This document shows positions 24,616 to 32,666 of a stretch of DNA of 64,000 bases, piece by piece. The stretch spans positions 4,947,324-5,011,323 of the forward strand of contig NZ_JAHCDI010000004.1 of NCBI RefSeq assembly GCF_019697375.1. Direction: 5' to 3'. Under the pieces are notes generated by a model, which was not told the origin of the DNA, made no database searches, and was given only the letters and a program-made list of their open reading frames with translations. Every line of letters starts with the position of its first letter. Within the stretch, counting starts at the first letter, position 1. A program made the translations under genes and the position numbers. The DNA is from Micromonospora tarapacensis. Lineage in GTDB: Bacteria > Actinomycetota > Actinomycetes > Mycobacteriales > Micromonosporaceae.

Positions 24616-26130
24616 TCAGTAACGCCAGGGGTGGCCGGATTCGCGGTACTCCTCGATCGGCACCAGCGGCACTCCGGGTGCCATCCGGTCGACGTAGAGC
24701 CGCCCGTCCAGGTGGTCGATCTCGTGCGCCACCAGCCGGGCCATGCCGAACTCGAACGAGGTGATGAGCCGGCCGCCGTCGAACTGCGCGTGTTCCACGT
24801 CGAGCCGCAACGGTCGCGGCACCAGCCCTCTGTGGTCGAAGAAGGAGAGGCAGCCCTCGTACTGCTCGTCGGTGTGCGGGGCGGCATCGACCACCCGGGG
24901 GTTGAGCAGCACGACGGGCTCGGCCGTCCGGTCGGGCGGGCGGACCACCGCCGCGGCGCGGCCGACGTCGAGCTGCGGGGCGGCGATCCCCACCCCCTTG
25001 GTGAACGGGTGCAGTTCGTCCAGCCGGGCCAGCGCGGTGATCAGCCGGTCGACGATCTCCCGGGCGGTCTGTTCCTCCCGTGGCAGGTCGAACGGGCGGG
25101 CCGGCTGCCGCAGCAGGTCGGTGCCGCGCTGGACGATGCCGAGCCCGCGCATCCGGTCGGACGGCCGGACCCGGCCGCCCTCCGCTTCCGGCTCCGGCTG
25201 CGCCCGGAAGCGCCACAGCAGCCGGTACCGGGCGTTCAGCGGCGGCTCGTCGGTCGCCCAGTCGAAGATCGCCCGGTCGCCGTCCTCGTGCCGGGTGACG
25301 GCCGTGCGCAGCAAGCCCTCCTCCGCCGATAGCGAGGTTTCCGCGCCCCAGACCTGCGGGTCGAGCGTCGCCGGCAGGTCCAGGCGTACGGCGAGGTGCC
25401 GGGTCGGTACGCGGACCGCGCGCTGGAACCACGGGCCCCACTTGTCCTGCCCGACGGTGTACGCGTACTCGATGGTGGCGCGGCGGCCCGGGTAGAGCGG
25501 GAAGCGCCGTTCGGCGTTCTCGAAGAGCAGCCAGATCTCCTTGAACGCGTCCCGGTCGTGCTTGGCCCGCCAGTGCATGGCCTCGCGCTCGCCGAACTCC
25601 TCGCGGGATGCACGCAGTTGCAGTTCGGCGAAGCTGAGCGGGTGTTCCCGGTGGTGCCGGTTGGATCGGCCCGGGTCGTTGGGGTAGCGGTCCACGGCGA
25701 CCCGGATCAGGTAGCGGGTGACGGGCTCCGTGCCGGCGTTGTACAGCTCGCGACGGATGACGCAGCGGTAGGCGTCCTCGGTGTGGGTGAGGACGGCCGT
25801 CTCGCGTTCGACGATGAGCCCGGTGCCGGGCGGCATCCACTGGCCGGGCAGGCTGGGGTCGCGGTGGTTGCGTTCGCTGCGGGCGTGCCGCAGGCCGTCG
25901 TACTCCCGGAAGCGCTGCCAGATCGCGCCGCCGGCCTCCAGGACGGCCTCGGCGCGGCGGGCGAAGTCCTCGGTGGGTCGGTGCCGACGCCCCTCGACGT
26001 GGCTGACGTAGGACGGGTCGAAGCCCATCAGGGCGGCCAGGTGCTTCTTGGACAGCCCCCGCTCCGTCCGGTGCCGGGCGAGTTCGGCGGCGAAGGAGTC
26101 GGCAGCCCGATCGAGCGGTGAGGTCGTCAT
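24616..26130 (-). CDS. XRE helix-turn-helix / peptide deformylase fusion protein
   Basis: A 504-residue protein of three parts. Residues 1-70 are an XRE-type HTH (LARHRTERGLSKKHLAALMG, YVSHVEGRRHRPTEDF). The middle (80-320) is an uncharacterised beta-rich region, found behind XRE domains in some actinomycete proteins. The C-terminus (330-500) is a peptide deformylase with all three motifs: GVGIAAPQLDVG, EGCLSFFDHR and HEIDHLDGRLY, so the metal ligands Cys, His and His are intact. Deformylases remove the N-formyl group of new proteins; joining one to a DNA-binding head suggests another role, such as sensing or modifying a formylated ligand. Start ATG 26130. Confidence 0.85.
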   Translation of the reverse strand: MTTSPLDRAADSFAAELARHRTERGLSKKHLAALMGFDPSYVSHVEGRRHRPTEDFARRAEAVLEAGGAIWQRFREYDGLRHARSERNHRDPSLPGQWMPPGTGLIVERETAVLTHTEDAYRCVIRRELYNAGTEPVTRYLIRVAVDRYPNDPGRSNRHHREHPLSFAELQLRASREEFGEREAMHWRAKHDRDAFKEIWLLFENAERRFPLYPGRRATIEYAYTVGQDKWGPWFQRAVRVPTRHLAVRLDLPATLDPQVWGAETSLSAEEGLLRTAVTRHEDGDRAIFDWATDEPPLNARYRLLWRFRAQPEPEAEGGRVRPSDRMRGLGIVQRGTDLLRQPARPFDLPREEQTAREIVDRLITALARLDELHPFTKGVGIAAPQLDVGRAAAVVRPPDRTAEPVVLLNPRVVDAAPHTDEQYEGCLSFFDHRGLVPRPLRLDVEHAQFDGGRLITSFEFGMARLVAHEIDHLDGRLYVDRMAPGVPLVPIEEYRESGHPWRY

Positions 26131-26341
26131 CAGCTTCCTCGTGGCCGGGAGTACCAAGTTTCACGTTGTGTTGCCGAACACGCACACAAGTGGCACCTTC
26201 TCGACAGGAACCTTGACCGATCAACGATTTCTGCCGATACTGCCGGGAGTCCCCGACCCGACACCCTGGGTAGTTTTCACCCCCACGAGCGATCCGAATC
26301 GCTCGCTTCCACCCCACCGAGGGTTTCCCTGCGCCGAGAAG

Positions 26342-26360
26342 TGTGGTTAGGCTAGCCTTA
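26342..26360. promoter_or_regulatory. iron box (IdeR/DmdR-type operator)
   Basis: The 19-mer at these positions, core GGTTAGGCTAGCCTTA, matches the actinobacterial iron-box consensus TTAGGTTAGGCTAACCTAA at 15 of 19 positions by eye. It lies about 60 bases before the FhuF-like gene and in the 289-base divergent gap with the HTH-deformylase gene. Expected effect: repression when iron is plentiful. Confidence 0.75.
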
Positions 26361-26419
26361 GTACGGCCACGAGGGCTTCGGACACGGACGGATCGGTCGA
26401 CACCGGGGGGTGGGATCAG

Positions 26420-27214
26420 GTGACAGCGATGCTGCCCGTCTACGACCCCGCCGCCGCGCCGCTGGCTCCGATCACCGCGACCCTGCGCGCCATGTTCGGC
26501 ACCGACGACCTACCCGGGCTGGCCCGGGGCCTGGCGGTCGGCGACGAGGCGGGCTGGGCCCCGGCGACGGCCCTGACCAGCGGCGAGCGGCTGCCGGAGT
26601 TGCTCGACTCGGCCGTCCGGCTCTGGGGCGGCACCCCGCACGCCTGCGCCGCGGTGGCCTGGAAGGCGTACAGCTACTGGGCGGCGCTGCCGGTGGTGCT
26701 CGGCTGGGCCGCCGCCCGGCGGGTGCCGCTGCTCGACCACACCGCCGCGCTCATCCACTTCGCCGACCGGCGCACCCTTGTGACGTTGGGCATGCGCGAG
26801 TCGATCCCGGTCGCGGTGCTGCCCAGCGACCCACTGGCGCTCGCCGGGCCAGCCCAGGTCCGGGTGGTGACCGACGAGCGGGAACTGCTCGCGACACTGC
26901 GCGCCACCCTGCTGGACGCGCACCTGTCCCCCCTGATCAGCGCGATCCAGGGCGAGGTCCGCATCGGCACCCGCACCCTGCTCGGCTCGGTGGCCTCCGG
27001 CATCGCGCACGGGCTGCTGCGCGCCGCCGACGGGCTGCCCGGCTCGACGGTCGAGGCCATCGACACGCTGCTCGACGCGCTCGACCTGGCCGACCTGATC
27101 GAGCTGGTCCCCGGCCCGAACGGCGAACCGACGGTACAGCGCCGCACCTGCTGCCTGGCCTTCACCCTGCCCAGGCCGAAGGTCTGCCAGGGCTGCTGCA
27201 TCCGCAGCGCCTGA
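26420..27214 (+). CDS. FhuF-like (2Fe-2S) siderophore/ferric reductase
   Basis: A 264-residue protein with the FhuF C-terminal iron-sulfur signature: TCCLAFTLPRPKVCQGCC, that is CC-x10-C-x2-C. The body is an alanine-rich helical domain (ACAAVAWKAYSYWAALPVVLGW) as in FhuF/IucA-type reductases. The family reduces ferric siderophores to release iron. GTG 26420 is used. An iron box upstream supports iron-dependent control. Confidence 0.85.
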   Translation: MTAMLPVYDPAAAPLAPITATLRAMFGTDDLPGLARGLAVGDEAGWAPATALTSGERLPELLDSAVRLWGGTPHACAAVAWKAYSYWAALPVVLGWAAARRVPLLDHTAALIHFADRRTLVTLGMRESIPVAVLPSDPLALAGPAQVRVVTDERELLATLRATLLDAHLSPLISAIQGEVRIGTRTLLGSVASGIAHGLLRAADGLPGSTVEAIDTLLDALDLADLIELVPGPNGEPTVQRRTCCLAFTLPRPKVCQGCCIRSA

Positions 27215-27226
27215 CCTGGCCGCCGG

Positions 27227-29053
27227 TCACCCGGTCAGCGGCCGGACATCCCACAACCACACTCCCCCGCGGTACGTGGGCTCGATGCCGGTCAGCTCGG
27301 TCATCCCCGTACGCAGCGCGTCGGCGTGCTCGTGCGGGCCGAGGATCACCAGACCGGCCCGCCAGTACCGCAGGTCCGCCACCGCCTCCCGGCGGGCCTG
27401 CGCGCTGACCGGCGGCACCTCGCCGGTACGGCGGATGGCCCCGAAGAAGCTGCTGGTGGCGCGCGGCGGCGCGGTGAACAGGGCGATCCGGTCCTTGCCG
27501 GTACGGGTGTCCGGCCCGAGGAAGTAGCCGCGGGCGATCGGCATCTCCAGCCGGGTCTGTGCCGACCAGCGCAGTGGGTCGGCGTACTCGGTGTCGGGCA
27601 GCGGCAGGGTCACCACGCTGCGCCCGCCGGCCAGGTAGGGACGCCAGGCCCCGGAGGTGACGAACTCGGGCGTCGGTTCCAGGCGTCTGGTCGGCAACGG
27701 GGTGGGCAGCACCGGCACCAGCGCCATCGCCAGCACGGTCACCGTGGCGAAGCGGATCTGCGACCGCCGTTGCGGATACCTGGCGGCCAGTGCACGGACC
27801 CGTTCGGCGCCGTACGCCAGCAGCAGCCCGACGATCGGGGTGATGGCCAGCGCCCAGCGGGTCGGTACCACCGAGTGCAGGACCGGCAGGTCCTCCAGCA
27901 CCGCCCACGGTCCGGGGATGCCCGTGCCGCGCCGGTCGAGGCGGATCTCCCGGCCGAGGGAGAGCACCGCGAAGACGAGCCCCAGCACGGCCAGCCCGAT
28001 CACCACGGCGTTACGCCGCAGCCACCACACCAGCGCCACCACCAGGATCACCAGCGGCCAGCCGAAGAAGGCGTTCTCCTCGGTCGGGTTCTTGGCCAGC
28101 CCGGCGGCGCTGCGGGGGTCGCCGGCCAGCGACTCCCGGGCGTAGGCGAAGAACGAGGCCAGATCGGTGGAGTAGCCCCGGATCAGCCAGGAGAGCCCGT
28201 GGTAGGCGCCGGGTCCGAAGAACTGGACGTAGAGCGGGTACGCCAGCAGCACGACGGAGACGCCGGCGGCCATGCCGAGCCCGGCCAGGAACGGGCGGGT
28301 CCGCGCCCGCAGCTCGGGCCGGCCGATCGCGAGCGCGACGACGACCACCCCCAGGCCGATCGCGGTCATCAGCAGGATCTCCAGGTTCAGGAAGGCCTGC
28401 CAGACGATCACCAGGGCGAGCAACAGGCCGTTGCGCAGCCAGCGGCCGGGGTCGGCGAGCCGCACGGTACGCCAGATGATCAACGGCACCACGAACTGCG
28501 ACACGATGTTCGGGTGGGCGTTGGCGTGCGAGACCATCGCCGGGGCATACCCGCAGAACGCCGCGCCCAGCCAGGCCGGCCCACGTGAGCCGGGCACGAT
28601 CACCCGGGAGAGCAGGAAGTACCAGGCGCTGGCGGTGGCGATCATCCCGAGGGTGAGAAAGACCAGGAACGCGGCACGGGTGCCGAAGGCAAGGGTGATC
28701 GGTGTCATCGGCAGCGAAACAGATAATACCGAGGTATTTGCCATTAAATTGACTGATTCCGGCACGTTCATCCGGTCGGACGAGAACGGGTAGGCGAATT
28801 CGGTGACCACTCGGGCACCGTGCGCCATCATCCATTCGAATTGGGCCATGTCGGTCGGATTGTCCCGGATTCCGTCACCCGGGTTCCGCCACATCCGCGC
28901 GGTGACCCAGAACCCCAGGACGGCGAAGCTCAGCACGGCGGCGACATCCTTCCACCGCCCCGACCTGCGCCGGTCGCCGCCGCGCTCCGGCCCGGCCGAC
29001 GGCCCTCCCGCCCCGGATTCCGTCACAGGTCGGCCCGAATCAGGAGTAGTCAT
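27227..29053 (-). CDS. large polytopic membrane protein, possible GT-C-type glycosyltransferase
   Basis: A 608-residue protein with a cytoplasmic N-terminus (1-37), about 10-11 membrane segments to residue 430, and a soluble C-terminal domain. The first external loop holds NPTDMAQFEWMMAHG, where an early Asp/Glu pair is reminiscent of GT-C enzymes that use lipid-linked sugars. I do not recognise a named family. The methyltransferase gene is divergent from it across about 210 bases. ATG 29053. Confidence 0.7.
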   Translation of the reverse strand: MTTPDSGRPVTESGAGGPSAGPERGGDRRRSGRWKDVAAVLSFAVLGFWVTARMWRNPGDGIRDNPTDMAQFEWMMAHGARVVTEFAYPFSSDRMNVPESVNLMANTSVLSVSLPMTPITLAFGTRAAFLVFLTLGMIATASAWYFLLSRVIVPGSRGPAWLGAAFCGYAPAMVSHANAHPNIVSQFVVPLIIWRTVRLADPGRWLRNGLLLALVIVWQAFLNLEILLMTAIGLGVVVVALAIGRPELRARTRPFLAGLGMAAGVSVVLLAYPLYVQFFGPGAYHGLSWLIRGYSTDLASFFAYARESLAGDPRSAAGLAKNPTEENAFFGWPLVILVVALVWWLRRNAVVIGLAVLGLVFAVLSLGREIRLDRRGTGIPGPWAVLEDLPVLHSVVPTRWALAITPIVGLLLAYGAERVRALAARYPQRRSQIRFATVTVLAMALVPVLPTPLPTRRLEPTPEFVTSGAWRPYLAGGRSVVTLPLPDTEYADPLRWSAQTRLEMPIARGYFLGPDTRTGKDRIALFTAPPRATSSFFGAIRRTGEVPPVSAQARREAVADLRYWRAGLVILGPHEHADALRTGMTELTGIEPTYRGGVWLWDVRPLTG

Positions 29054-29264
29054 AGCAATTCAGAGCGTAGTCGTCCTATGCGGCCAGCGTGCGGGGTTCG
29101 GGGCGCTGGCGTAATATCTGCCGGGTTCGCTGACCACCACCGATCGTGCACCTACCCCGACCGTTGTTCGGCCATGACGGGCCCCGATATCCCCGCCGTC
29201 CGGGCGGATGGTTCACTCAGTCGGTCCCGGCGCGGGTCGAGTCGTATCGTGAGGAAAACGACGC

Positions 29265-29975
29265 ATGGCAGAAATCACTGGGGATCAGCGCGTGCAGTCC
29301 GAGGTCCTGGAGGGCCTCGCCACGGCGGTCAACCACCGGCGCTGGTTCATCGAACTGGCCCTGCCCTACCTGGGCGACGATCCCATCGAGATCGGCAGTG
29401 GGCTCGGCGACTACGCACTGGAGTGGAGCGAGCACTTCCCCCGGTTCACCGCCACCGAGGCCGATCCGGATCGCCTGGTGTCGCTCAAGGAACGCCTCGC
29501 CGACCGGCCGGCCATCGAGGTACGTCAGATGCTGCTGCCCAACTCCGAGCGCGGCGAGTACAGCGCCGCGGTGTCGTACAACGTGCTGGAGCACATCGAG
29601 GACCACGTCGGCGCGCTGCGCTGCATGGGCCAGCTGGTCCGGCCCGGTGGGGCGGTGGTCATCATCGTGCCGGCGTTCCAGTTCGCGATGAGCCCGGCGG
29701 ACGTCGCCACCGGCCACGTGCGCCGCTACACGAAGAAGACCCTGGCCGCGGCGATGACCGAGGCGGGACTGCGGGTGGAGAAGATCCACTACGCGAACGC
29801 GCTCGGGCTGATCGGCTACTTCATGGCCACCAAGGTCTTCCGGCTGATGCCGAAGGAGGGCCCGATGGTGAAGGTCTACGACACCCTGGTCCTACCCGTG
29901 ACCAAGGCCGCCGAGCAGGTCGCCCGCCCACCCTTCGGCCAGTCCGTCTTCGCCGTCGCCCGCACCCCCGACTGA
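29265..29975 (+). CDS. class I SAM-dependent methyltransferase
   Basis: A 236-residue Rossmann methyltransferase. The SAM motif I is PIEIGSGLGDYALEW, followed by ATEADPDRL (acidic residue for the ribose) and AAVSYNVLEHIEDHVGALRCM with VRPGGAVVIIVPAF, the Methyltransf_11 pattern. GTGAGGA precedes ATG 29265. The substrate is unknown. Its position opposite the large membrane protein could indicate a cell-surface lipid or glycan role, but that is weak. Confidence 0.82.
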   Translation: MAEITGDQRVQSEVLEGLATAVNHRRWFIELALPYLGDDPIEIGSGLGDYALEWSEHFPRFTATEADPDRLVSLKERLADRPAIEVRQMLLPNSERGEYSAAVSYNVLEHIEDHVGALRCMGQLVRPGGAVVIIVPAFQFAMSPADVATGHVRRYTKKTLAAAMTEAGLRVEKIHYANALGLIGYFMATKVFRLMPKEGPMVKVYDTLVLPVTKAAEQVARPPFGQSVFAVARTPD

Positions 29976-30003
29976 CCCCGTCACCGCCCCGATCATCGAG
30001 ACC

Positions 30004-30037
30004 CCTGGGTCAGGCTCCCGTGGGAGCCCGACCCAGG
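30004..30037. terminator. bidirectional hairpin terminator
   Basis: Arms 30004-30019 and 30022-30037 pair over 16 bp with one mismatch and a two-base loop. Lies between the convergent methyltransferase and PEBP genes. Confidence 0.75.
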
Positions 30038-30054
30038 ACGATCAACGCCCCGGC

Positions 30055-30588
30055 TCAGCCGGCAATCTGGTAGGTGGGGCGGATGGTGGCCCTCGCCAGC
30101 GTGTGGAAGGCGAGGTTGAAGCCCACGTAGGCGGGAGTCGCCTCCGGGGTGACGTCGAGCCGCGCCACGTCGAGGGCATGCACCGCGAAGACGTACCGGT
30201 GCGGGCGGTCGCCGGGCGGTGGTGCCGCGCCTCCAAAGCCCTGCTCGCCGTAGTCGTTGCGCACGGTGAACGCGCCACGCAGGTCGTCGCCGGCCGCGTC
30301 ACGTGGCAGTTCCGTCACATCGACCGGCAGGTTGACCAGCACCCAGTGCCAGAACCCGCTGCCGGTCGGCGCGTCCGGGTCGAAGCAGGTCACCACGAAA
30401 CCCTTGGTCTCCGCCGGGAAATCCGACCAGGCCAGGTGCGGTGAGACGTTGCCCCCACCGGTGCTGCCGTGTGCGTGGGCCGCGTCCATCGGCTCACCGT
30501 TGCGCACGTCGTCGCTGGTCAGCGTGAACGAGGCGACTGTCGGCAGCAGTTCGTACGGGTCCGGGGCGATGGGTCGTTCCAGGGTCAT
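30055..30588 (-). CDS. YbhB/YbcL-type phosphatidylethanolamine-binding protein
   Basis: A 177-residue PEBP protein: [49 protein letters not shown] with the DPDAP ligand motif, [10 protein letters not shown] and [11 protein letters not shown]. The family binds anionic ligands; its bacterial role is uncertain. ATG 30588 has GGAAGG nine bases upstream; the longer frame to 30717 lacks homology. Confidence 0.88.
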   Translation of the reverse strand: MTLERPIAPDPYELLPTVASFTLTSDDVRNGEPMDAAHAHGSTGGGNVSPHLAWSDFPAETKGFVVTCFDPDAPTGSGFWHWVLVNLPVDVTELPRDAAGDDLRGAFTVRNDYGEQGFGGAAPPPGDRPHRYVFAVHALDVARLDVTPEATPAYVGFNLAFHTLARATIRPTYQIAG

Positions 30589-30737
30589 CGACACAGGTCC
30601 TTCCGGTGGAAGTGGTGTTCTGCGCCCCTTCATACCCTGTGACGCGGCGGCATTCGAGAAAACCGGCGCCATCTCCGGCGTAACCGAAGCCCGCTCACTA
30701 GGGTTGTCCCCCTGCAACCGGGTAGCGAAGGAGTTCC

Positions 30738-30893
30738 TTGGCCGGGATCTGGCGTGACTTCATCACCGCCGTGGTCAGCGCCGTCCGGCGGCCTGACGAA
30801 CGGGCTCTGCGCGACGAGCGCCGCCGGGCGCTGGAGAAGCTCGCCGAGGAGAAGATCCGCGAGGAGCGACGGAAGCGCCCGCCTGAGGAGTGA
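30738..30893 (+). CDS. small charged hypothetical protein
   Basis: A 51-codon frame starting TTG with GAAGGAG four bases upstream. The product begins [21 protein letters not shown] and continues as a highly charged amphipathic helix, [14 protein letters not shown]. The codon third positions are G/C-rich throughout, like real local genes. Function unknown. Confidence 0.5.
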   Translation: MAGIWRDFITAVVSAVRRPDERALRDERRRALEKLAEEKIREERRKRPPEE

Positions 30894-30915
30894 GGCGGTG
30901 CCAGTCCGTCGCTGG

Positions 30916-32328
30916 TCACTGGCCGATCCGCAGTCCGAACAGGCTCAGCAGGTAGACCACGGCGAAGGCGCCGAAGAACAGCCCGGCGCCGCCGAGCGCC
31001 GCCTGACTGGCCAGCGACGGCCGCACCTGCGCCGGTAGCCGACGGTTGACGTACAGGGTAAGCCCGACCACGACCGGGGTGTGGGCGGCGGCGATGATCC
31101 CGCCGACCGACAGGATCTGCACCGGGTCACGGACCAACAGGAACAGCACGAGCGGAGCGAGGGTCATGCTCACCGCCACGTAGGTCCGGTAGACCCGGCG
31201 CGGGTGGCGGTGCAACCGGTCGGCCCAGTCACCGGCGACCGGCTGGGCGCTGCGGCCGGGCTGGTCGTCGGGGCGCCGGCCGATGATGAGCCGGGTGGCG
31301 TCGGCGTAGGTCCGCGCCCAACCGTCCTGGTTGGCGAAGATCGTGCCCCACAGCGCGACCACCACGCAGGTCAGCAGCAGCACCTCACCGAAGGTGCCCC
31401 ACAGCTCGCTGAGCAGGGCGGTCAGGTCCCTGGCCACATCGACACCGTTGGGAATCCGCCCCTGCGGGGCGAGCAGTTCGGCGCCGAGCACCAGGAATGA
31501 CACGATCACCAGTCCGCCGCCGATCACGCCGACCGCGGCGGTGCGACTCATCATCCGGGTCCAGCCGCGTACCCGGCCGAGCTGCTCCTCGCGATCCGCT
31601 CCCTTCTCACCGCCGGCCTCGTCGCTGGCGGACGAGGGCTGGTCGACCGCACCGCCGAAGCCGCGCGCGGCGACCCAGTAGGAGAACCACATGACGCCGA
31701 CCGCACCGGCCAGGATGAACCCGACCCAGGGCAGGACGAAGTACAGGTCGACATCGTCAGGTACCCCCGGGACCAGGCCGGTCATGATGTCGCCGCTGAC
31801 GGTGCTCGCCGCTGCGGTGATGGCTGCGCCGACCAGGACCAGGGCCAGCACCGAAGTGATCCGCTCCACGCCCTGGTACCGGCCGGCCAGCACCAGCGCA
31901 CCGGAGCCCAGGATCACCACGCTCGCGTACATGGCCTGATCGCCGGGCAGTCCGACCATGAGCGCGCTGCCTACCAGGGCGGCGATGCCGGCGATGGTGA
32001 CCACCCCGGCGACGAGCTGCGGTATGAAGATCACCCAGATCGCCCAGCCGGACGGCCCCGGCACCGCGCGGAAGCCATCGAGCAGAGTACGGCCGGTCGC
32101 CACGCTGAACCGGCCGGCTTCCCGAATCATGATCCACATCAGTACGGTCACGATCAGCGCCAACCACAGCAGTTCGTAGCCGTACCGTGCGCCGATACGG
32201 GGCGTGAACAGGACCGATCCGGAGCCCACCGAGGACACCATCCACAGCAGGCCAGGGCCGTACCAACGGAGTCGGCCCCGGTTGGGCGCGGGTCTGGGCT
32301 GTGAGCGGAGGCGGAACGCAATCGACAC
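30916..32328 (-). CDS. Nramp-family transporter homologue lacking the canonical metal motif
   Basis: A 470-residue, roughly 11-segment membrane protein with Nramp/NRAMP-like organisation (RWYGPGLLWMVSSVGSGS in TM1, IGARYGYELLWLALI, WLATGR-like region, SVGGIIAAAHTPVV late). In true Nramp manganese/iron carriers TM1 contains DPGN; here the corresponding site reads SSVGSGS, so the Asp and Asn ligands are absent. It may carry another ion or solute. A soluble, acidic loop near residues 225-255 is unusual. GTG 32328 with GAGGGA upstream. Confidence 0.75.
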   Translation of the reverse strand: MSIAFRLRSQPRPAPNRGRLRWYGPGLLWMVSSVGSGSVLFTPRIGARYGYELLWLALIVTVLMWIMIREAGRFSVATGRTLLDGFRAVPGPSGWAIWVIFIPQLVAGVVTIAGIAALVGSALMVGLPGDQAMYASVVILGSGALVLAGRYQGVERITSVLALVLVGAAITAAASTVSGDIMTGLVPGVPDDVDLYFVLPWVGFILAGAVGVMWFSYWVAARGFGGAVDQPSSASDEAGGEKGADREEQLGRVRGWTRMMSRTAAVGVIGGGLVIVSFLVLGAELLAPQGRIPNGVDVARDLTALLSELWGTFGEVLLLTCVVVALWGTIFANQDGWARTYADATRLIIGRRPDDQPGRSAQPVAGDWADRLHRHPRRVYRTYVAVSMTLAPLVLFLLVRDPVQILSVGGIIAAAHTPVVVGLTLYVNRRLPAQVRPSLASQAALGGAGLFFGAFAVVYLLSLFGLRIGQ

Positions 32329-32410
32329 CTGGGATCCCTCGGTCGTCGTCGGGCTGACGAGCGCGTGACTCTTTCGGCCCTACCCCAGGCACCCGGAGAC
32401 GACACGTGGA

Positions 32411-32506
32411 CGACACGACCAGTCAGACGCGGCGGCGGTACCGCAAACTCAAAAGGGCGCTCCCTGATCAGCTGCGCTGGTCGGGGGACACTTTTGCGGT
32501 TCAGGA
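32411..32506. other. sequence outside attL resembling the integrase tail and terminator inside attR
   Basis: Outside the left end of the element, CGACACGACCAGT.AGAC.CGG repeats the sequence just after the integrase stop (47833 onward), and a weaker hairpin with TTTT at about 32459-32496 parallels the terminator at 47902. The match has substitutions and a length difference. It looks like either the remnant of an earlier related element or a shared tRNA 3' flank. Confidence 0.5.
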
Positions 32507-32568
32507 GAGCGGAGGGTGTGGGATTCGAACCCACGAAGACATCGCTGCCTTACCGGTTTTCAAGACCA
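32507..32568 (-). repeat. attL: 62-bp duplicated tRNA-Ser 3' segment
   Basis: Identical over 62 bases to 47954-48015. It holds the acceptor 3' strand, T-arm, variable arm and anticodon arm of tRNA-Ser(UGA) but not the 5' half, so it is not a functional tRNA. Identity ends at CAAGACCA, in the anticodon stem, a usual crossover region. Confidence 0.93.
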
Positions 32569-32666
32569 CCCCGATCAAGGCGCTGACCAGCACGAACGTT
32601 GCCAAGTCCGGGTGTGACGACACAGATGCGACGCAGACCAACCCGGGTGGTGGTCGTGAACCCTCC

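Noticed and set aside
24392..26317. A 641-codon frame overlapping the HTH-deformylase gene
   Set aside because: Low-complexity Arg/Pro/Gly product with no motif; it is a shadow of the real gene in another frame.
27326..28588. A 420-codon plus-strand frame antisense to the large membrane protein
   Set aside because: Gln/Arg/Pro-rich shadow translation without structure; the opposite strand encodes regular membrane segments.
32507..32568. A second tRNA-Ser gene at the left end of the element
   Set aside because: Only the 3' part of the tRNA is present; the 5' half and acceptor pairing are missing.
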